The notes beneath the pieces are model-generated. The model was not told the DNA's origin, ran no database searches, and worked only from the letters and a program-made list of their open reading frames with translations. From GCA-002282575 sp964519885 (lineage in GTDB: Bacteria > Pseudomonadota > Gammaproteobacteria > Thiomicrospirales > Thiomicrospiraceae), in NCBI GenBank assembly GCA_964519885.1, contig CAZFLX010000015.1, positions 1 to 53,325 of the forward strand: DNA of 53,325 bases, read 5' to 3'. Position 1 is the stretch's first letter. Every line of letters starts with the position of its first letter. A program made the position numbers and the translations under genes. Of the stretch, positions 48,903 through 53,325 are shown one piece after another.

Positions 48903-49967
48903 ATGAGTAGCAAAAACCCCACCATTCTGATTGTGGATGACACACCACTTAATCTAGACATCTTAAAAAACATCTTATCTTCAGAATACGATGTTAAACT
49001 CGCCATCAATGGTGAAGTGGCATTAAGGGTGGCACAAAAAACCCTGCCCGACTTGATTCTCCTCGATATCATGATGCCAAACATGAATGGTTATGAGGTT
49101 TGTCAGCAACTCAAACTCGACCCACGCACCGCGCACATTCCCGTTATTTTTGTCACCGCCATGAATGAAATTAGTGACGAAGCTAAAGGCTTTGAAGTGG
49201 GTGCTGTGGATTACATAGTCAAACCGGTCAGCCCTCCTATTGTGCTTGCTCGGGTCAAAACGCATCTTGCCTTGCACAATCAACAACTCGCATTGGAAGC
49301 ACAGGTTTCTCAACGCACGCAAGACTTGGTTGAAGCACAGTTTGAAATCCTACGTTGCCTGGGTAGAGCAGCAGAATATAAAGACAATGACACAGCGCAA
49401 CACGTCATTCGCGTTAGTCACTATGCGCGTATTTTAGCGCTTCATGCGAATGTGAATGCCAAAGAAGCCGAACTCATTTATCAAGCCATGCCAATGCACG
49501 ACATTGGCAAAATTGGCGTACCCGATCAAGTGTTACTCAAACCCAGCTCATTAAGCAACAATGAATGGGATGTGATGAAAGCACACTGCGAGGTAGGTGC
49601 TTCCATTTTGGGTAGCAGTGACAGCACCATTATCCGTTACTCGCGGGAAATCGCGTTAACTCACCAAGAAAAATGGAACGGAACGGGTTACCCACTGGGT
49701 CTAAAGGGCAATGAAATTCCCTTTACCGGTCGTTTAGCTGCCATTGCCGATGTCCTCGACGCTTTAACAACACGTCGTCCCTACAAACGCGCCTGGACAT
49801 TCACCGAAGCTGTCGACACCATGAAAAATGAGTTTGGCACCCATTTCGATCCTCAACTCAAACCTGCCTTCGAATCGGCACTGCCAGAGTTAGAAGCCAT
49901 CTATCGCCGTTTTCAAGAACCCGACTGGCAGCTTGATACGACTCACCAAAATGACCTTGCAGCATAA
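48903..49967 (+). CDS. HD-GYP response regulator (cyclic-di-GMP phosphodiesterase)
   Basis: The 354-residue protein has a receiver domain (Asp55 in LLDIMMPNMNG; residues 1-120), a short coiled linker and an HD-GYP domain (about 145-335) with His199-Asp200 in MHDIGKIG and the GYP triplet at 262-264 (GTGYPLG). It resembles RpfG. Phosphorylation, perhaps by the next gene's hybrid kinase, would control breakdown of cyclic-di-GMP. The hybrid kinase gene starts 12 bp after it. Confidence 0.94.
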   Translation: MSSKNPTILIVDDTPLNLDILKNILSSEYDVKLAINGEVALRVAQKTLPDLILLDIMMPNMNGYEVCQQLKLDPRTAHIPVIFVTAMNEISDEAKGFEVGAVDYIVKPVSPPIVLARVKTHLALHNQQLALEAQVSQRTQDLVEAQFEILRCLGRAAEYKDNDTAQHVIRVSHYARILALHANVNAKEAELIYQAMPMHDIGKIGVPDQVLLKPSSLSNNEWDVMKAHCEVGASILGSSDSTIIRYSREIALTHQEKWNGTGYPLGLKGNEIPFTGRLAAIADVLDALTTRRPYKRAWTFTEAVDTMKNEFGTHFDPQLKPAFESALPELEAIYRRFQEPDWQLDTTHQNDLAA

Positions 49968-49979
49968 GGAATATCGCCC

Positions 49980-52900
49980 ATGAATGCCTCTGTTCCTTCA
50001 GTCAACTTAGAACTTATGGAAGCGCGCGCGCAATTACAAGCCATCAACCGTGCGATGGCTGTTATCGAGTTTGATTTACATGGTAATATTCTAGCCGCTA
50101 ATGATAACTTTCTGCGTGCGTTTAGCTATCAATCCTCCGAAGTAATCGGACAACACCATCGCATATTTGTATCACCGGACTATGCCAACACAAAAGCTTA
50201 TGCAGAATTTTGGCAAAAACTAGCCCAGGGTGAGTTTTTATCCGACACCTATCAACGACTCGATAAGTTCGGCAATGCTGTTTGGTTAGAAGCCAACTAC
50301 AACCCCCTATTTGATCAAGCCGGTCAAGTTTATAAAATCGTTAAATTCGCCATCAACGTCACACAAAGTGAACTAGCGAAACTCGAAGCCAATCAACTGC
50401 AAAAGCAAGAAAAATTGTTCCGTGATTTATTGGACTCAGCGCCAGACGCGATGATTATTGCCGATGCACAAGGCAAGATTCGCATGATTAACAAACAAGC
50501 GGAATCGCTTTTTGGTTACACCCGATCCGAACTGGTCGGTCAACTCCTTGAAATACTCATTCCGCAGCGTTTTCGTCAGCATCATCCGCAAAAACGCGAC
50601 GGTTTCTTTCACAACCCTGCCGTCAGGGAAATGGGTTCGGGATTAGAATTATTTGGATTAGCTAAAGATGGTCATGAAATTCCTATCGAACTGTCTCTTA
50701 GCCCTATTCAAACAGACGAAGGACTCTGGGCAGCCAGCGCCATTAGAGATATTAGTGAGCGTCGATTAGCCAATCAGCAACTGCAAGTTGCCATGAAAGC
50801 TGCGGAGGAAGCCACACGCACTAAATCTGATTTTCTAGCCAATATGAGCCATGAAATTCGCACCCCCATGAATGCCATTATTGGTATGAGCTATTTGGCA
50901 CTGCAAAGTAATTTAAATGCCCAACAACGAAACTATATCAGTAAAGTTCACCGCTCGGCAGAATCCTTGCTGGGGATTATTAACGACATTTTAGATTTTT
51001 CTAAAATCGAAGCTGGCATGTTGCACATTGAAAAGGTTCCCTTTGACTTAAGCGATATTCTGCAAAGACTTGCCGATGTGATTGCCTTCAAAGCTGAAGA
51101 GAACGGTATCGAACTGCTGTTTTCTAATACGCATCATATTCCTAAAAACCTCATCGGCGATCCCTTACGTCTGGGTCAAGTTTTGCTCAATCTTGCCTCT
51201 AATGCGGTTAAATTTACCCACGATGGTGAAATTGTGTTGGATATTAGCGTCAAGCAAGAAACAGATGATCAAATCACCTTGCTGTTTAGTGTCAAAGACA
51301 GCGGTATTGGCATGACACCCGAACAACAAAGCAAACTCTTCCAGTCTTTTTCGCAGGCAGACACCTCCACAACTCGCAAATATGGCGGTACGGGGTTAGG
51401 TTTATCAATCAGCAAACGTCTGGTTGAACTGATGAATGGCAACATTTGGGTAGAAAGCCAACTGGGACAAGGCAGCAATTTCCAATTTACCGCCACCTTT
51501 AACAAACCTGATTCAGCCGACAATCCTGTTTACGAATTAAGCCACGGCTGTTGCCAAGACAAACATGCTTTAGTTGTTGATAATAATCGTCATGCCAGAC
51601 AAATCATGAGTGAACTGCTAGAGCATCTTGGCATGACCGTTACGGCTGTCTCATCGGGTGAGAAAGCTTTAGCGGTCTGTCAGCGCAGCCATTTCGATTT
51701 AGTATTTATGGATTGGATGATGCCGGGTATGGATGGCTTGGCTACCACTCAGGCACTTTCAAAACAGTGTGCCAAAATGCCGCACGTCATTATGGTTACC
51801 GCTTATGGTCAAGACAGTATTTTTGAAGATGCCATCGAACAGGGACTCATTCAAGCCGTGATGACTAAACCCGTTACCATGGCAAATATTTCTAGCTGTT
51901 TAGCACCCTTATTTGGCACTCAAGCCAATCATCATGAACAACAGCACAAACAGTTGCAGCATCAAATGATTAAGCAAATTGCCGGAGCGCATTTGTTGTT
52001 GGTTGAAGATAATGCCTTTAACCAAGAACTGGCGATTGCCATCCTGTCTAATGCTAACATCAGCGTCACCCTAGCCAATAATGGTCAGGAAGCCCTAGAT
52101 ATATTGGCACAATCGGACAAGCATTTTGATGGCATTTTAATGGACTGCCAAATGCCAGTTATGGATGGCTATATGGCCACACAGCTTATCCGACAACAGC
52201 CAGCTTTTGCAGATATGCCCATTTTAGCCATGACCGCAAATGCCATGAGCGATGATCGGGAAAAAGTCTTAGCTGCCGGCATGAATGAGCACATTGCCAA
52301 ACCAATTGATATTGAACAACTTTTCTTTACCCTTGCACGCTGGATAAAACCAAAACGCAACCGAGTGCTCAGCTCACAAAAGCTTGCTGCCGCTTCTGCT
52401 GCGACTCAAAATGAACCGATTTTAACCGCTTCACCTGCTTTGTTAGACACTCAACTTGGTTTAAGCTACACCAATAAAAATCAAAGCCTATACGATAAGC
52501 TAGTCTGTCAGTTTTTGAACCAAAAACAAGAATTTAAGCAAACCTTAACTGCCCTAAAAATAGGCAACCTAGCCACTGAAGACAGACAAACAGTGCTTCG
52601 TCAGCTACACAGCTTAAAAGGTATGGCAGCGACATTAGGGGCAACGCGCTTTTCTCAAGAAGCAGCGAGACTGGAAAAAGTCGCCGTAGCAACCACAGCC
52701 CCCATCAATACACAAGACTGCGAACAAGAACTTGATGCGCTGATGATTCAACTCGCTAGCTACTGTCAACAACAAACCATCCAACCCAAGGGTGATGCAT
52801 CCGTGCAGCAACCAGGAAATGATGCGATGTTCCGAGAAGATCTTAATACCCTGACCGAGTTATTGGATAACTACGATGGAAAAGTCGCCAGCCATTTCGA

Positions 52901-53018
52901 AAAACTGGTGAATCGATATCAAAACCAAGCCAATCTTCGTGATCAGTTAAATGCTCTTAAGCCACTCATTGAAGGTTATGATTTTGAAGGCGCCTTAGCA
53001 CTGATTGCGCGCTGGTGA
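49980..53018 (+). CDS. Hybrid sensor histidine kinase PAS-PAS-HisKA-HATPase-REC-REC-HPt
   Basis: The 1012-residue protein lacks membrane segments. PAS1 (about 20-140) resembles the PAS domains of the divergent chemoreceptor, and PAS2 spans about 145-265. The phosphoacceptor is His291 (SHEIRTPMNAI). The ATPase domain has GTGLGLSISKRLVELM. Receiver 1 has Asp578 but only one acidic residue in its opening pair (VVDNN); receiver 2 has Asp722. The C-terminal HPt has His877 (LHSLKGMAATLG). This is a complete phosphorelay, probably signalling to the adjacent HD-GYP regulator. Confidence 0.95.
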   Translation: MNASVPSVNLELMEARAQLQAINRAMAVIEFDLHGNILAANDNFLRAFSYQSSEVIGQHHRIFVSPDYANTKAYAEFWQKLAQGEFLSDTYQRLDKFGNAVWLEANYNPLFDQAGQVYKIVKFAINVTQSELAKLEANQLQKQEKLFRDLLDSAPDAMIIADAQGKIRMINKQAESLFGYTRSELVGQLLEILIPQRFRQHHPQKRDGFFHNPAVREMGSGLELFGLAKDGHEIPIELSLSPIQTDEGLWAASAIRDISERRLANQQLQVAMKAAEEATRTKSDFLANMSHEIRTPMNAIIGMSYLALQSNLNAQQRNYISKVHRSAESLLGIINDILDFSKIEAGMLHIEKVPFDLSDILQRLADVIAFKAEENGIELLFSNTHHIPKNLIGDPLRLGQVLLNLASNAVKFTHDGEIVLDISVKQETDDQITLLFSVKDSGIGMTPEQQSKLFQSFSQADTSTTRKYGGTGLGLSISKRLVELMNGNIWVESQLGQGSNFQFTATFNKPDSADNPVYELSHGCCQDKHALVVDNNRHARQIMSELLEHLGMTVTAVSSGEKALAVCQRSHFDLVFMDWMMPGMDGLATTQALSKQCAKMPHVIMVTAYGQDSIFEDAIEQGLIQAVMTKPVTMANISSCLAPLFGTQANHHEQQHKQLQHQMIKQIAGAHLLLVEDNAFNQELAIAILSNANISVTLANNGQEALDILAQSDKHFDGILMDCQMPVMDGYMATQLIRQQPAFADMPILAMTANAMSDDREKVLAAGMNEHIAKPIDIEQLFFTLARWIKPKRNRVLSSQKLAAASAATQNEPILTASPALLDTQLGLSYTNKNQSLYDKLVCQFLNQKQEFKQTLTALKIGNLATEDRQTVLRQLHSLKGMAATLGATRFSQEAARLEKVAVATTAPINTQDCEQELDALMIQLASYCQQQTIQPKGDASVQQPGNDAMFREDLNTLTELLDNYDGKVASHFEKLVNRYQNQANLRDQLNALKPLIEGYDFEGALALIARW

Positions 53019-53067
53019 TTGAAAGCCTATGAACAGCTCAAAGTTTCGCCTAAAAAGAATAGCAAGA

Positions 53068-53088
53068 CAAATGATGTATTTTCATTTG
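53068..53088 (+). terminator. Possible weak terminator hairpin after the hybrid kinase gene
   Basis: CAAATGA and TCATTTG form a 7-bp stem with a 7-base loop 50 bp after the kinase stop. The stem is AT-rich and no T-run follows closely, so termination is uncertain. The rest of the 253-bp gap (53019-53271) is AT-rich, with a second hairpin TAGCCA/TGGCTA at 53247-53262 and no gene. Confidence 0.25.
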
Positions 53089-53271
53089 GTACTTTAACTG
53101 GTGCCAGTTTGACGTAATTATGGTGTACTTTTGGCGTAATCAAGCAAGATTTTTAACTAAAATGCGTATTTTTTAATGCTGACGTATGTCATGAAAACAA
53201 ATTATAAAAAACTATAAGCGAATGAAATAATATGAATTTTTTGATCTAGCCAGTTTTGGCTATTTAAGAAA

Positions 53272-53325
53272 TGGTGCCCGGGGCCGGAATCGAACCGGCA
53301 CGCCGTTGTGGGGCGGCAGATTTTA
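53272..53325 (-). tRNA. tRNA-Leu(UAA), 3' part; 5' part outside window
   Basis: The minus strand, read from the window edge, begins with anticodon TAA and the rest of the anticodon arm (AATCTGC). A long variable arm (CGCC..GGCG), the T-arm GCCGG-TTCGATT-CCGGC, the acceptor strand CCCGGGC, discriminator A and encoded CCA (53274-53272) follow. A class II variable arm with the TAA anticodon identifies tRNA-Leu. Confidence 0.92.

Noticed and set aside
53247..53262. TAGCCA/TGGCTA hairpin as terminator of the tRNA-Leu gene
   Set aside because: On the minus strand it is followed by GATC and an A-run rather than T; termination there is not supported.

Overview
The window is chromosomal DNA of a gammaproteobacterium. 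The best evidence is conserved gene order: zapA, then the 6S RNA gene ssrS, then the 5-formyl-THF cyclo-ligase gene fau, divergent from ygfB-pepP-ubiH-ubiI, just as in E. coli. A RimO-accessory-type YcaO, monofunctional RelA, PrmB, MogA and Lon fit this. It does not look enterobacterial, because the neighbourhoods outside that block differ. I cannot name a genus from sequence alone.

Layout. (1) 1-9.4 kb: a truncated exported PLP enzyme, prmB-mogA, lon, a photolyase split into two genes in reversed domain order, an exported alpha/beta hydrolase, an iron-type alcohol dehydrogenase, fau, 6S RNA and zapA. (2) 9.4-15 kb: ygfB-pepP-ubiH-ubiI, an ion channel and gcvH, tightly overlapped. (3) 15-20.1 kb: a LysR regulator, then tilS, accA and ycaO on the minus strand. 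(4) 20.2-31.5 kb: a defence island, all on the minus strand except one small divergent ORF. It runs hsdM, a MazE/MazF-like pair, a DUF1016 nuclease, hsdS, darT-darG, hsdR and a DUF45 metallopeptidase. (5) 31.6-39.6 kb: a compact integrated element of about 8.0 kb. It carries a tyrosine integrase, a RelE/XRE toxin-antitoxin pair, HTH/excisionase-like genes, a Toprim primase, a DUF927 helicase, origin-like repeats and a cluster of RNA hairpins, but no virion or transfer genes. (6) 39.6-46.5 kb: a low-molecular-weight protein tyrosine phosphatase (LMW-PTP) gene, relA, fumC, a thioredoxin, a CBS/DUF294 nucleotidyltransferase and a DnaQ-like exonuclease. (7) 46.5-53.3 kb: a signalling cluster (single-domain response regulator, cytoplasmic PAS-PAS chemoreceptor, HD-GYP response regulator, hybrid histidine kinase) and the 3' part of tRNA-Leu(UAA).

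The most interesting part is the element in region 5. Its integration site lies inside the active-site codons of the LMW-PTP gene. The displaced host 5' end, with its strong ribosome binding site, survives at 31621-31686 as a 21-codon stub. The element supplies a replacement 5' end that rebuilds the gene at 39.6 kb. Integrase arm-type repeats (TTGGCTACAA) sit inside both ends. Because relA starts 8 bp after the phosphatase gene, integration probably also swaps the promoter region of a PTP-relA operon.

The second highlight is the defence island, where two toxin-antitoxin systems and a nuclease are interleaved with a type I restriction system. Other signals are the split photolyase, an 11-bp stem that would bury the ribosome binding site of the DUF294 gene, and three related PAS domains shared by a divergent chemoreceptor and hybrid kinase.
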